64,000 nucleotides of DNA from assembly GCA_015069575.1 (NCBI GenBank), contig SVIH01000007.1, positions 19,112 through 83,111 on the forward strand, in the 5' to 3' direction. Source of the stretch: Clostridiales bacterium (GTDB lineage: Bacteria > Bacillota > Clostridia > Christensenellales > QALW01). The position numbers were made by a program, and so were the translations under genes. Shown here piece after piece: positions 18,387 through 26,775 of this stretch. Numbering within the stretch: the first letter of the stretch is position 1; the number at the start of each line of letters is the position of its first letter. The notes below the pieces were generated by a model. The model was not told the origin of the DNA. It was given only the letters and a program-made list of their open reading frames with translations, and did not search any database.

Positions 18387-20654
18387 TTAAAGTTTATTGC
18401 GCATTATCTTACCGCTGATTGTCTTAGGAAGTTCATCACAGAACACAACAATTCTTGGGTATTTATAAGGTGCGGTATGGGATTTAACATATTCCTGAAT
18501 TTCTTTCTTTAAGGCTTCTGTTTTCTCTGTTCCTTTAGTTAAAACTATGCTTGCTTTAACTACCTGACCCCTGATTTCATCAGGAGCAGCAGAAACACCA
18601 CATTCAAGAACATAAGGAAGTTCCATAATAACGCTTTCTATTTCAAAAGGCCCTATGCGGTAACCTGAAGACTTAATAACATCATCAATACGGGAAACGT
18701 ACCAGAAATAGCCATCTTCATCACGCCAGGCAGTATCCCCTGTGTGATATAAGCCATCATGCCAGGCATCTGTGGTTTTTTCATTATCAAGATAGTATTC
18801 TTTAAATAATCCACAAGGTACATTTTTATCTGTATGAATTACGATTTCGCCTGTTTCACCGTTAGGTAACGAATTGCCATCAGGATCAACAATATCAACA
18901 TCATACTGTGGTGAAGCCTTACCCATTGAGCCAATTTTGGGCGCTGTACCTCTTAAATTGCAGATGGTAAGGGTGGTTTCGGTTTGACCGAAGCCTTCCA
19001 TAATCTCTAATCCCGTTGCCTTTTTAAATTGTTTATAAACCTCAGGATTAAGTGCTTCTCCTGCAGTAGTCAAATGATGAATTGAAGATAAATCGTATTT
19101 TGAAAGGTCTTCTTTAATAAGCATACGAAGCATCGTAGGTGGTGCACAGAAAGTTGTTATTTGATATTTTGCAAACATTGGTAAAATATCTGCAGCATCA
19201 AAACGATCAAAATCATAAACAAAAACTGCACCTTCGCAGAGCCATTGACCGTAAAGTTTACCCCAAAGTGATTTACCCCAACCTGTATCAGAAATGGTAA
19301 GATGCAAGCCATCTCTTTCACAACAATGCCAATATTTTGCAGTAACAAAATGGCCTAAAGCATAAGTGTGTTTATGGCAAGCCATTTTGGGATTACCTGT
19401 TGTACCTGATGTAAAGAACATTAACGCTGCTTCATCACCTGAAGAAGTATCTTCACTTCTTTCAAACTTACCTGAAAAACGAACATATTCGCTGTTAAAA
19501 TCATGCCAGCCCTCTTTTTGATCGCCAACAATGATTTTTGTTTCAACTTGCGGGCAATTTTTAGCGGCATTTTGGGCAATATTAGAAACATCACCATCAG
19601 AAGTACACACGATAGCCTTTACGCCTGCGGCATTATAGCGGTATTCAAAATCGTGTTCCTTTAACTGATTTGTTGCAGGAATTGCTACTGCGCCTAACTT
19701 ATGAAGGGCAACCATAGAGAACCAGAACTGATAATGGCGTTTTAAAACAAGCATAACCTTATCGCCTTTTTTAATACCCAGTGAGGCAAAATAATTCGCA
19801 GTCTGATTTGATGCGCGCTTTATATCCTTAAAGGTAAAGCGTTTTTCGTTGTGATTTTTATCAACATAAAGCATTGCAAGTTTATCAGGATATTTATTTG
19901 CGATTTCATCAACAACATCAAAACCAAAATTAAAGGAATCAGTATTTGTAAACTCTATATTCTCTAAAACGCCGTTTTCGTTTTCGTGACATTTAACGAA
20001 TTTTTCGCAGATAAGAGATTCTGTTTTTTTAGTTGATGCAATACTTTCTCTTACAATCTCTTCCTTGGTGCTTTCACCAGGTAAAACTACTGCGCAGAAA
20101 ACACATTCCTTGCCATCAACCGCAATCATACCGTGAGGCGTTGAAGAATCGTAATAAATACTATCGCCTTCGTGAAGAATTTCAACATTTTCACCAATTT
20201 GTACTTTAAGTGAGCCTGATAAAATCAAGTCGAATTCTTGGCCCGAATGCTTTGTTAAATGGATAGGTTTATCCTGTTGCAAAGGTGAATATTCATAACG
20301 AACCATATAAGGTTCGGCAATTTTATCGCGGAACTTTGGCGCAAGATTTTTAATATCAATGCCCTCTTCCTTTGCAGTAACCTGGCCCTGACCTTTTCTT
20401 GTTACGGTATAGCCTGAAAGGTGTGCGCCCTTGCCTTCAAGAAGCTCAGAAAGTTCAACATCAAAAACAAGTGCACATTTATGTATAAATGAGAAAGGAA
20501 TATCTGCCTGACCGCCTTCATACTTGGTGTAAGCTTCAACTGTTACTTCGGTTTTTTGTGCCATTTCTTCAATAGAAAAACCCATAATATCACGCATTTC
20601 TTTAATTCGTGATGCTATCTCCAAAAGTCGTGTCAAGGTTGTGTTAGTTTCCAT
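18387..20654 (-). CDS. XRE-cupin-acyl-CoA synthetase fusion, under Ile T-box
   Basis: A protein of about 755 residues with the same plan as its downstream paralog: XRE HTH (about 10-70, IKEMRDIMGFSIEEMAQKTE), cupin (HSGQEFDLILSGSLKVQIGE, GDSIYYDSSTPHG) and an AMP-forming acyl-CoA synthetase. The synthetase has MFFTSGTTGNPK, GFGQTETT, SSGYRIGPFEIE and KTISGKIM near the end. The start is the ATG at 20654 with AAAGGAGAG before it; the frame continues to 20693 without a ribosome site. The two ligases and their leaders clearly arose by duplication. The Ile-type specifier suggests 2-methylbutyrate as substrate; this is inferred. Confidence 0.88.
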   Translation of the reverse strand: METNTTLTRLLEIASRIKEMRDIMGFSIEEMAQKTEVTVEAYTKYEGGQADIPFSFIHKCALVFDVELSELLEGKGAHLSGYTVTRKGQGQVTAKEEGIDIKNLAPKFRDKIAEPYMVRYEYSPLQQDKPIHLTKHSGQEFDLILSGSLKVQIGENVEILHEGDSIYYDSSTPHGMIAVDGKECVFCAVVLPGESTKEEIVRESIASTKKTESLICEKFVKCHENENGVLENIEFTNTDSFNFGFDVVDEIANKYPDKLAMLYVDKNHNEKRFTFKDIKRASNQTANYFASLGIKKGDKVMLVLKRHYQFWFSMVALHKLGAVAIPATNQLKEHDFEYRYNAAGVKAIVCTSDGDVSNIAQNAAKNCPQVETKIIVGDQKEGWHDFNSEYVRFSGKFERSEDTSSGDEAALMFFTSGTTGNPKMACHKHTYALGHFVTAKYWHCCERDGLHLTISDTGWGKSLWGKLYGQWLCEGAVFVYDFDRFDAADILPMFAKYQITTFCAPPTMLRMLIKEDLSKYDLSSIHHLTTAGEALNPEVYKQFKKATGLEIMEGFGQTETTLTICNLRGTAPKIGSMGKASPQYDVDIVDPDGNSLPNGETGEIVIHTDKNVPCGLFKEYYLDNEKTTDAWHDGLYHTGDTAWRDEDGYFWYVSRIDDVIKSSGYRIGPFEIESVIMELPYVLECGVSAAPDEIRGQVVKASIVLTKGTEKTEALKKEIQEYVKSHTAPYKYPRIVVFCDELPKTISGKIMRNKL

Positions 20655-20955
20655 TTTAATCTCTCCTTTTTTAAAAAATAAAACCCGTCTCAAAAATTAC
20701 TTTGAGACGAGTTTTGAATAACAAATACCCGCGGTACCACTCAATTTGCACAAAGTTTGTGCCACTTAAGGCTCAATTAAGCCCGATGCTTTTACGCAGC
20801 AATCACGGAAGACGCCTACTGATAAAAATACTTTCGGATCTCCAGCTCAGAAGTGATAGGAATTATAATCTTTGTTTATCGGCTTTCACCAAATGCCGAC
20901 TCTCTGAAAAACGTAAATTAAATCCGTCTTCGTCACAGCTTTTATATTAAATTAT
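20655..20955 (-). promoter_or_regulatory. T-box leader with isoleucine (ATC) specifier
   Basis: On the minus strand stem I has CAGAGAG and a TTTGGTGAAAG apical loop. A lower stem GAAG/CTTC and an upper stem pairing GGATTTAAT with ATTATAATTCC leave a 3'-side loop T-ATC-A, giving specifier ATC (window 20855-20857), isoleucine. The T-box sequence GAGTGGTACCGCGGG is at 20728-20742, and a competing terminator is at 20674-20715. A 25-base block (20786-20810) is identical to 18176-18200 in the Val leader, evidence of recent duplication. Confidence 0.9.
20674..20715 (-). terminator. Regulated terminator of the Ile T-box leader
   Basis: On the minus strand AAAACTCGTCTCAAA pairs with TTTGAGACGGGTTTT, followed by ATTTTTT. 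Confidence 0.88.
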
Positions 20956-20961
20956 GTGTAA

Positions 20962-20990
20962 ATATTAGCACACATTTTTTATGTTGTCAA
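20962..20990 (-). promoter_or_regulatory. Promoter of the Ile T-box unit
   Basis: TTGACA (20985-20990) and TAATAT (20962-20967) on the minus strand, 17 bases apart. It lies 11 bases beyond the stop of the TIM-barrel/ligase gene. Confidence 0.85.
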
Positions 20991-21000
20991 CTGTTTTTTG

Positions 21001-23457
21001 CTATTTTTTGATACCAAGAATTTTAATAGATTCATCGCGCATTTTGTACTTTAAAATCTTACCTGCCGCGTTCATTGGAAATTCCTTTGTAAAGATAAAA
21101 TATCTTGGAACTTTATGTTTTGCCATATGGCTATTACCATATTCACGCATTTCGTCTTCAGAAGATTCTACCCCATCTTTAAGGATAATCCAAGCGCACG
21201 CTTCTTCACCGTAACGTTGATCAGGAACACCAACAACCTGAACATCACGAACTTTATCGTTTGTTAAATAAAATTCTTCAATTTCCCTTGGATAAAGGTT
21301 TTCACCACCACGGATTATCATGTCTTTTAAGCGGCCTGTAACCTTAAAGTAACCATCAGGTGTTCTGCAACAAATATCCCCTGAATGAAGCCAACCTTCA
21401 GCATCAATAGTCTGTTCCGTTGCTTTGGGCATCTTATAATAGCCTTTCATAATATTATAGCCCCTTGCAACGAATTCACCGTTTTCGCCATCAGGTAATT
21501 CTTCACCTGTTTCAGGATCGATTATCTTACATTCTACGCCCGGAAATGCGCTGCCAACAGTTTCAACACGATGATCAATATCTTCGTTAACTTCACCCAT
21601 AGTACAGCCCGGTGAAGCCTCTGTCTGACCGTAAACTGAAATGATTTCTTTCATATTCATTTCATCGGCCGCTTTACGCATAAGTTCAGGGGGGCAGTTC
21701 GCACCTGCCATAATACCTGTACGGATATATGAAAAATCTGTTTTTGCAAAATCTTCGTGATTAAACATCGCGATAAACATTGTGGGAACACCGTTAAAAC
21801 AGGTGATTTTTTCATTATTGATACAGGCAAGTGATGACTTTGGTGAGAAATATGGCATCGGGCAGATTGTTCCGCCATGTGTCATAAGATTTGTCATAGA
21901 AAGCACCATTCCAAAACAATGGAACATTGGCACTTGAATCATCATTCTGTCCGCAGTGGAAATATCCATACGGTCACCTATTATTTTACCGTTATTGATA
22001 ATGTTATTATGGGTAAGCATAACGCCTTTGGGGAAGCCTGTTGTACCTGATGTGTATTGCATATTACAAACATCATCACTTTTAACAAGCTTTGCACGGC
22101 GGCGAACTTCTTCATTGGGCACAAGCTCACTACGCTTAACAAAATCATCCCATTCCAAGCAACCATCCATATTAAAACCAACCGTTACAACATTGCGCAA
22201 GAACGGAAGAGTTTTTGAATAAAGAGGTGTGCCCGGCTGAATATCCTTTAATTCAGGGCAAAGTTCTTCAATAATTGCCTTATAATCAGAATCCTTGCAA
22301 GAATCTATCATAACAAGGGTATGAGTATCGGACTGCCTTAAAAGGTATTCGGCTTCGTGAATCTTATATGCAGTATTAACAGTTACAAGAACTGCACCGA
22401 TTTTAACTGTTGCCCAGAAGGTAAGGAACCACTCAGGTACATTTGTTGCCCAAATTGCAACATGATGACCGGGTTTAACGCCTAAGGAAATAAGTGCTGC
22501 GGCAACTTTATCAACATCATCCCTGAACTGAGAATAAGTTCTTGTATAATCAAGTGTAGTATATTTAAATGCAAGTTGATCAGGATAACGCTCAACCATT
22601 TCATCGAGAACTTCAGAAAATGTTATATCAAGAACATCATATTTTGGCCATGGAAAAGTTCCTGTTTTTGAACGGTTATAATAAATTTCTTTTTGTTTAG
22701 TTGTGCCAAATTCGTTATTTGACATAAAGCTTACAAAATGTGTAAGAACAATATCGGGATCAGTTATTTCGTCGTTCCACAGTGCACAAACATATCCGTC
22801 ATAATTAAGGCTTTTTAAAGCGTTTACAAAATCTTTAACGGGCAAATCGCCTTCACCAATCAATACATTTGTTTTGCCTGATTTATCACCAATTCGGACA
22901 TATTGAATATATGCGCCAAGAGTTTGAATTGTGTTATCAGCTGATTCGTTGTTATTAAAATATGTTTCGCGAATATTCCAACTTACACCAATACAAGCTG
23001 TGCCAAACAAGTTAATTACATCAAGAACCTTTTTAGTATCTGATAAAGGCCCTTCTGTCTCAAGCAAAATTGAAATATCATATTTTTCAGCAGATTGAAT
23101 TGCTAAAGAAAATACTTCCTTTAATTTTTCATCTGTTGGAATAGTTGAAAATTTTACTGTAACAGCAGAAACACCTGCATTTACTGCCATTTCAACGCAT
23201 TGTTTAATATCTTCGCCGTTTGTATTTTCATCAATATATTCATTAAACGAGATAACGCTGATATTAATATGACGATTTACAAGTTTGCGTCTTGATGATG
23301 ATTGATAGGAAGAATGAAAAATACTATCACTGTGTTGCTTTTTTTCTTCTTTTGCATCAACAATTTCGAATCCCGCAAATCCATATTCACTTGTTAAATT
23401 GCAAAGTTCAAGAAATGAGCTTGCTTGAACATTATCGTTTGAAAACGCAAGTTTCAT
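21001..23457 (-). CDS. TIM-barrel (xylose isomerase-like) - acyl-CoA ligase fusion
   Basis: An 818-residue protein. Residues 1 to about 255 look like a sugar-phosphate isomerase/AP-endonuclease-2 type TIM barrel (MKLAFSNDNVQASSFLELCN, LLETEGPLSD, GEGDLPVKDFVNALKSLNYDG). The usual metal-binding His/Asp positions appear changed (VRIGDKSG in place of an H-x-KD pattern). From about 275 it is an AMP-forming acyl-CoA ligase of the FadD/ACSF2 type: MQYTSGTTGFPKG, VYGQTEASPG, WLHSGDI, IIRGGENLYPREIEE and NAAGKILKYKM. It follows the pseudo-LeuA gene by 2 bases and is under the Leu T-box, so isovalerate is the inferred substrate. Why the barrel is fused is unknown. Confidence 0.85.
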   Translation of the reverse strand: MKLAFSNDNVQASSFLELCNLTSEYGFAGFEIVDAKEEKKQHSDSIFHSSYQSSSRRKLVNRHINISVISFNEYIDENTNGEDIKQCVEMAVNAGVSAVTVKFSTIPTDEKLKEVFSLAIQSAEKYDISILLETEGPLSDTKKVLDVINLFGTACIGVSWNIRETYFNNNESADNTIQTLGAYIQYVRIGDKSGKTNVLIGEGDLPVKDFVNALKSLNYDGYVCALWNDEITDPDIVLTHFVSFMSNNEFGTTKQKEIYYNRSKTGTFPWPKYDVLDITFSEVLDEMVERYPDQLAFKYTTLDYTRTYSQFRDDVDKVAAALISLGVKPGHHVAIWATNVPEWFLTFWATVKIGAVLVTVNTAYKIHEAEYLLRQSDTHTLVMIDSCKDSDYKAIIEELCPELKDIQPGTPLYSKTLPFLRNVVTVGFNMDGCLEWDDFVKRSELVPNEEVRRRAKLVKSDDVCNMQYTSGTTGFPKGVMLTHNNIINNGKIIGDRMDISTADRMMIQVPMFHCFGMVLSMTNLMTHGGTICPMPYFSPKSSLACINNEKITCFNGVPTMFIAMFNHEDFAKTDFSYIRTGIMAGANCPPELMRKAADEMNMKEIISVYGQTEASPGCTMGEVNEDIDHRVETVGSAFPGVECKIIDPETGEELPDGENGEFVARGYNIMKGYYKMPKATEQTIDAEGWLHSGDICCRTPDGYFKVTGRLKDMIIRGGENLYPREIEEFYLTNDKVRDVQVVGVPDQRYGEEACAWIILKDGVESSEDEMREYGNSHMAKHKVPRYFIFTKEFPMNAAGKILKYKMRDESIKILGIKK

Positions 23458-23459
23458 AA

Positions 23460-24830
23460 TTAATTTTCCTCATAAACAATTTTGTTAAGAGCATTCACAT
23501 ATGCGCGAATACAAGCGCCTACTATATCTGTTGAAACACCATTACCTGAATAAAGTTTGCCGTTTGCACGAAGGCGAATAAGTGATGAACCGACCGCTTC
23601 CCTGCCCTTTGTAATTGACTGTACCTGAAAATCATCTAATTCATAATGATGACCTACAATCTGTTCAATAGCGTGGAATGCAGCATCAATAGGACCATCG
23701 CCTGTTGAAACACCACTTAATTTTTCACCGTTCTTTTCTAAAGTGATGCTTGCTGTAGCAGTAATAATATTACCGTTGTTTACAACATAATTTACAAGAT
23801 GGAATGTAGAGGGAACTTGCATTGCACTTGTTGCAATTATTGCTTCAAGTTCAGGGGCACCAATAACGCCTTTTTTTGCAATAACACGCTTGAATTCTTC
23901 AAAAACTTTACCGTTATCTTCACTTGTTAATTCATAACCAAGTGTTTTTGTAGCATTTGCAATATCGTTGATTGTAGCGTTTTCATCAAGACCTGAAAGG
24001 TTGATATTCTGAACAGTCTGTTCAGTTTCAGCCTGTTTTTTACTTAAAATATCTTGAACAATTTTATGTATTTTTGTACTGTCAAGATTACATTCTGCCT
24101 GCATATCAAAAGATTTTACTTTAAACACATCAGAAAGCGCGTCAATCGTAAGATAATTCTTATTTTCGGCACATTTAACACCATCTGCACCTGCTTTTAT
24201 TGCTTCTAATGCTGAAGCTGCCGCCATATGTAATTTTTCATTTGGCTGAACAAAAACTAAAATATCTGTTTCGTTTTTAATTTCTGAAACTGCATTTTTA
24301 AAATCTTCAGGAAAATAAACGCCTGCATCATCGCAAATGGTAATTGACTGCACGCCGATTTCATTTAAAATTTTTGCAATTTCCTTAACAAAGCCATCTT
24401 CAGCCCTTGATGCATCGCGTGCAACAAAGTGAATATTATTTGTTTTTTCCTTTGCTTTTAAACAGATTGCCTTGATTTTATCAAGCATTTTTGCACTTTT
24501 TAAGTGATACTGATATTCCATCTGCACGGTTGAAACAGGTAAAACAACCTTAATACCCCACTGTTTTGCATCACAAATGGAAGCATATGCGCTATCAATA
24601 GCATCAATATTATCAACTGAAACCAAAACACTTGCATTCTGTAATGAATTTGCAATAGTTCTGTAAACAACAGCATTTTCCTTTTCATTTAGTAATACGG
24701 GAAGTTCAATATAATCAACACCGCTACCATCTAATAAAGTTGCGATATTTAATTTTTCCCTGAAAGTAAGGGGCTGTTTTTCTTCCTGTAAAACTGAAAG
24801 TGAAACGTCAGAAACTGTAATTTTTTTCAT
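23460..24830 (-). CDS. 2-isopropylmalate synthase-like protein lacking catalytic residues
   Basis: A protein of about 456 residues. The N-terminal part (1-260) follows the HMGL-like barrel of LeuA (FREKLNIATLLDGSGVDYIEL aligns with the LeuA start). However, the RDGEQ catalytic motif is replaced by SVLQE (residues 12-16), and the HxHND metal motif by VQPNE (194-198). The C-terminal part (about 320-456) is a well-kept LeuA regulatory domain with STGDGPIDAAFHAIEQ, ITKGREAVGSS and STDIVGACIRAYVNALNK. It is thus probably a pseudoenzyme retaining the leucine-sensing fold. The ATG at 24830 follows AAAGGAG; the longer frame would begin inside the leader terminator. Confidence 0.82.
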   Translation of the reverse strand: MKKITVSDVSLSVLQEEKQPLTFREKLNIATLLDGSGVDYIELPVLLNEKENAVVYRTIANSLQNASVLVSVDNIDAIDSAYASICDAKQWGIKVVLPVSTVQMEYQYHLKSAKMLDKIKAICLKAKEKTNNIHFVARDASRAEDGFVKEIAKILNEIGVQSITICDDAGVYFPEDFKNAVSEIKNETDILVFVQPNEKLHMAAASALEAIKAGADGVKCAENKNYLTIDALSDVFKVKSFDMQAECNLDSTKIHKIVQDILSKKQAETEQTVQNINLSGLDENATINDIANATKTLGYELTSEDNGKVFEEFKRVIAKKGVIGAPELEAIIATSAMQVPSTFHLVNYVVNNGNIITATASITLEKNGEKLSGVSTGDGPIDAAFHAIEQIVGHHYELDDFQVQSITKGREAVGSSLIRLRANGKLYSGNGVSTDIVGACIRAYVNALNKIVYEEN

Positions 24831-25127
24831 AAAATAGACTCCTTTAAAAAAATAAACCCGCAAAGATATTACTATCTATGCGGGATGATCAACATTTTTT
24901 TGACCACGGTACCACCCGTTTTGCCCTTAATTTAAGGACCGCTTAATAGGTTCAGACAAACCTTTGTTCTGTTACGGGAACACCCGAAGTTTCTTACTTA
25001 AACTTCCGAAACCCTGCTCCAATACGAGACAATTTTAATTATGCCTATCGTTTTGCACCAAACAACGACTCTCTGAAAGCGCAAAAAATTAAAATTTAAT
25101 ATTTTCACCGCATTTAATATTTAAGTT
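24831..25127 (-). promoter_or_regulatory. T-box leader with leucine (CTC) specifier
   Basis: Minus strand: CAGAGAG and TTTGGTGCAAAAC in stem I, and upper stem AATTTTAATT/AATTAAAATT. A lower stem AATA/TATT leaves a loop ending T-CTC-G before TATTGGAGC. The specifier is therefore CTC (window 25026-25028), leucine, the same codon used by known Leu T-boxes. The T-box sequence GGGTGGTACCGTGGT is at 24903-24917. A terminator CCCGCA...TGCGGG with Ts is at 24846-24884. It controls the pseudo-LeuA and TIM-ligase genes. Confidence 0.88.
24846..24884 (-). terminator. Regulated terminator of the Leu T-box leader
   Basis: On the minus strand CCCGCATAGATA pairs with TATCTTTGCGGG over a 4-base loop, with one mismatch, followed by TTTATTTTTTT. 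Confidence 0.88.
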
Positions 25128-25133
25128 TTTTAT

Positions 25134-25162
25134 ATGATATATCAAATTAATTATTCTGTCAA
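25134..25162 (-). promoter_or_regulatory. Promoter of the Leu T-box operon
   Basis: TTGACA (25157-25162) and TATCAT (25134-25139) on the minus strand with a 17-base spacer, 9 bases beyond the stop of the amidohydrolase gene. Confidence 0.82.
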
Positions 25163-25170
25163 ACAGTTTT

Positions 25171-25965
25171 TTAGTTATCTTCTAATAATAAAAGCGCGTT
25201 TTTATAGGCAATTTTCTCTTTTTGGTCATAAGGAATATCTAGGTTTAATAAATACTCTGCTTCCTTAATAGGATCCCACAGGGGAAAATCACTGCCAAAG
25301 AGCACTCTATCCGCACCGTAACCGTTTATGTATTTTTTTATTAACCCTTCAGGCATAAACATATGGCTTGAACACATATCAACAAAACAAGAGGTGTTTT
25401 TTAAAAGTTCAAGCGCTTCATCAAAGAGCATCCATCCCCCTAAATGCGCGCCTATTACAGTTAATTTAGGAAAATTATCAAGAACACGCTTTAATCTTTT
25501 AGGATGTGAAAAATCGTACCTGGGGTCGCCACAATGTATCATCATCGGCAATTTGCCCTGAAGATAATCATACATTGGAAAAAGGCGCTGATCATCAATA
25601 TTAAACTGTTGGGTATCGGGGTGAATTTTTACGCCTTTTAAACCAGACTCCTGAATAAATTCAACCTCGCCTAAAATATCATCCATACTAGCGTGAACCG
25701 TACCAAAGCCGTACAATTCTTTATGATTATTTACTTCATAAAGTGCCGCCTGATTTACATGGCGTACTGTATTAGGTTTTAATGCAACCGGCAGAATTAC
25801 GAATTTTTCAATATTTGCTTGTTTTCCACATTCAATTAAAACCTTACTTGTACCGCATTTATCCCCTAAACCTTCTTTTAAATCGTAAAAATTTATTACA
25901 TTTTCAGTTGCTTTTTGGGCTATGCTTTCCGGATAAACATGGGTATGAAAATCTATAAGTTTCAT
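25171..25965 (-). CDS. Amidohydrolase family metal-dependent hydrolase at the end of the his operon
   Basis: A 264-residue TIM-barrel amidohydrolase (PF04909 type). Visible metal/active-site motifs are DFHTHVYP (HxH), GVKIHPDTQQF, MMIHCGDP, VIGAHLGG and LFGSDFPLW. Relatives include decarboxylases and carboxylic ester or lactone hydrolases, and the substrate here is unknown. It starts 3 bases after the histidinol-phosphatase gene ends, so it is co-transcribed with the his genes. No histidine-pathway step requires it, which leaves its role open. Confidence 0.85.
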   Translation of the reverse strand: MKLIDFHTHVYPESIAQKATENVINFYDLKEGLGDKCGTSKVLIECGKQANIEKFVILPVALKPNTVRHVNQAALYEVNNHKELYGFGTVHASMDDILGEVEFIQESGLKGVKIHPDTQQFNIDDQRLFPMYDYLQGKLPMMIHCGDPRYDFSHPKRLKRVLDNFPKLTVIGAHLGGWMLFDEALELLKNTSCFVDMCSSHMFMPEGLIKKYINGYGADRVLFGSDFPLWDPIKEAEYLLNLDIPYDQKEKIAYKNALLLLEDN

Positions 25966-25968
25966 AAA

Positions 25969-26775
25969 TTAAAAATCTACTTCCTTAATGCCTTGTTCAG
26001 TTATAATGCATCTTTTTGCAAAGCCGACATCCTTGGCTAATTGTTCTGCCAAAGAGAATCCATAATCAAGGTAATCTTTATTATGGCAATCACTTGTAAA
26101 AATAATCTTACCGCCTTTTTCCTTGATATATTTAAGTATATTTTTTGATGGATACGGGCTTGTGCGATATCCCCTTGACATAGCACCTGTATTTATTTCA
26201 AAGGGAATGTTATAAGGAATTAATGCATCTACTGCTTCTTTTGCTAAAAAAAGATATTCTTCCGTTTGTAAAACATTGCATCTTTCAAAATTTTTGCTTA
26301 TTAAATCAAAATGCCCTATAATCTGGCAGTTTGTTTTTTCAACTACCGTTTTAACGTTTTCAAAGTAATCTTTAGCAAAATCAATAAAATTACCGTTATA
26401 AACGCTATTAACAAGGTGTTTAAATTCTTCTATACTTCCATCAACATTATATAATTTGTTATCTTTTTCAATATAATGGGTTGAGCCGATAACATAATCA
26501 AAATTACTTATATCATCTGTTGAAATTATATCCTGTTCAATACCTAATAAAATAAGAATTTTATCCTTGTATTCTTCCTTTAAAGCATTGATATCCTGTA
26601 TGTATTTTTCAGTGTTTTCTATATTCATACAGTAAGAGCCATCCCTATCAGTATGCCCGTGCCCTGAAAATCCAAGAATATCAAAGTTTAATTCTACGGC
26701 TTTTTCAACCATTTCCTTTGGAGAATTTTTACCATCACAAAAATAAGTGTGGGTGTGAAAATTTTCTTTTATCAT
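25969..26775 (-). CDS. hisK: Histidinol-phosphatase, PHP family
   Basis: A 268-residue PHP-domain phosphatase with [44 protein letters not shown] and [11 protein letters not shown], the metal-binding motifs of HisJ/HisK proteins. It dephosphorylates histidinol phosphate, the penultimate section of histidine synthesis, and is the Gram-positive replacement for the HisB phosphatase domain. It overlaps hisIE by 4 bases. Context in a complete his operon makes the role near certain. Confidence 0.92.
   Translation of the reverse strand: MIKENFHTHTYFCDGKNSPKEMVEKAVELNFDILGFSGHGHTDRDGSYCMNIENTEKYIQDINALKEEYKDKILILLGIEQDIISTDDISNFDYVIGSTHYIEKDNKLYNVDGSIEEFKHLVNSVYNGNFIDFAKDYFENVKTVVEKTNCQIIGHFDLISKNFERCNVLQTEEYLFLAKEAVDALIPYNIPFEINTGAMSRGYRTSPYPSKNILKYIKEKGGKIIFTSDCHNKDYLDYGFSLAEQLAKDVGFAKRCIITEQGIKEVDF

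Noticed and set aside
23460..24830. Functional 2-isopropylmalate or homocitrate synthase
   Set aside because: The catalytic arginine/aspartate and the HxH metal ligands are replaced, so I do not call it leuA.
18034..25127. The three similar leader regions as dispersed repeats or CRISPR
   Set aside because: Each has stem I, a T-box motif and a terminator upstream of a relevant gene; there is no regular repeat-spacer pattern.
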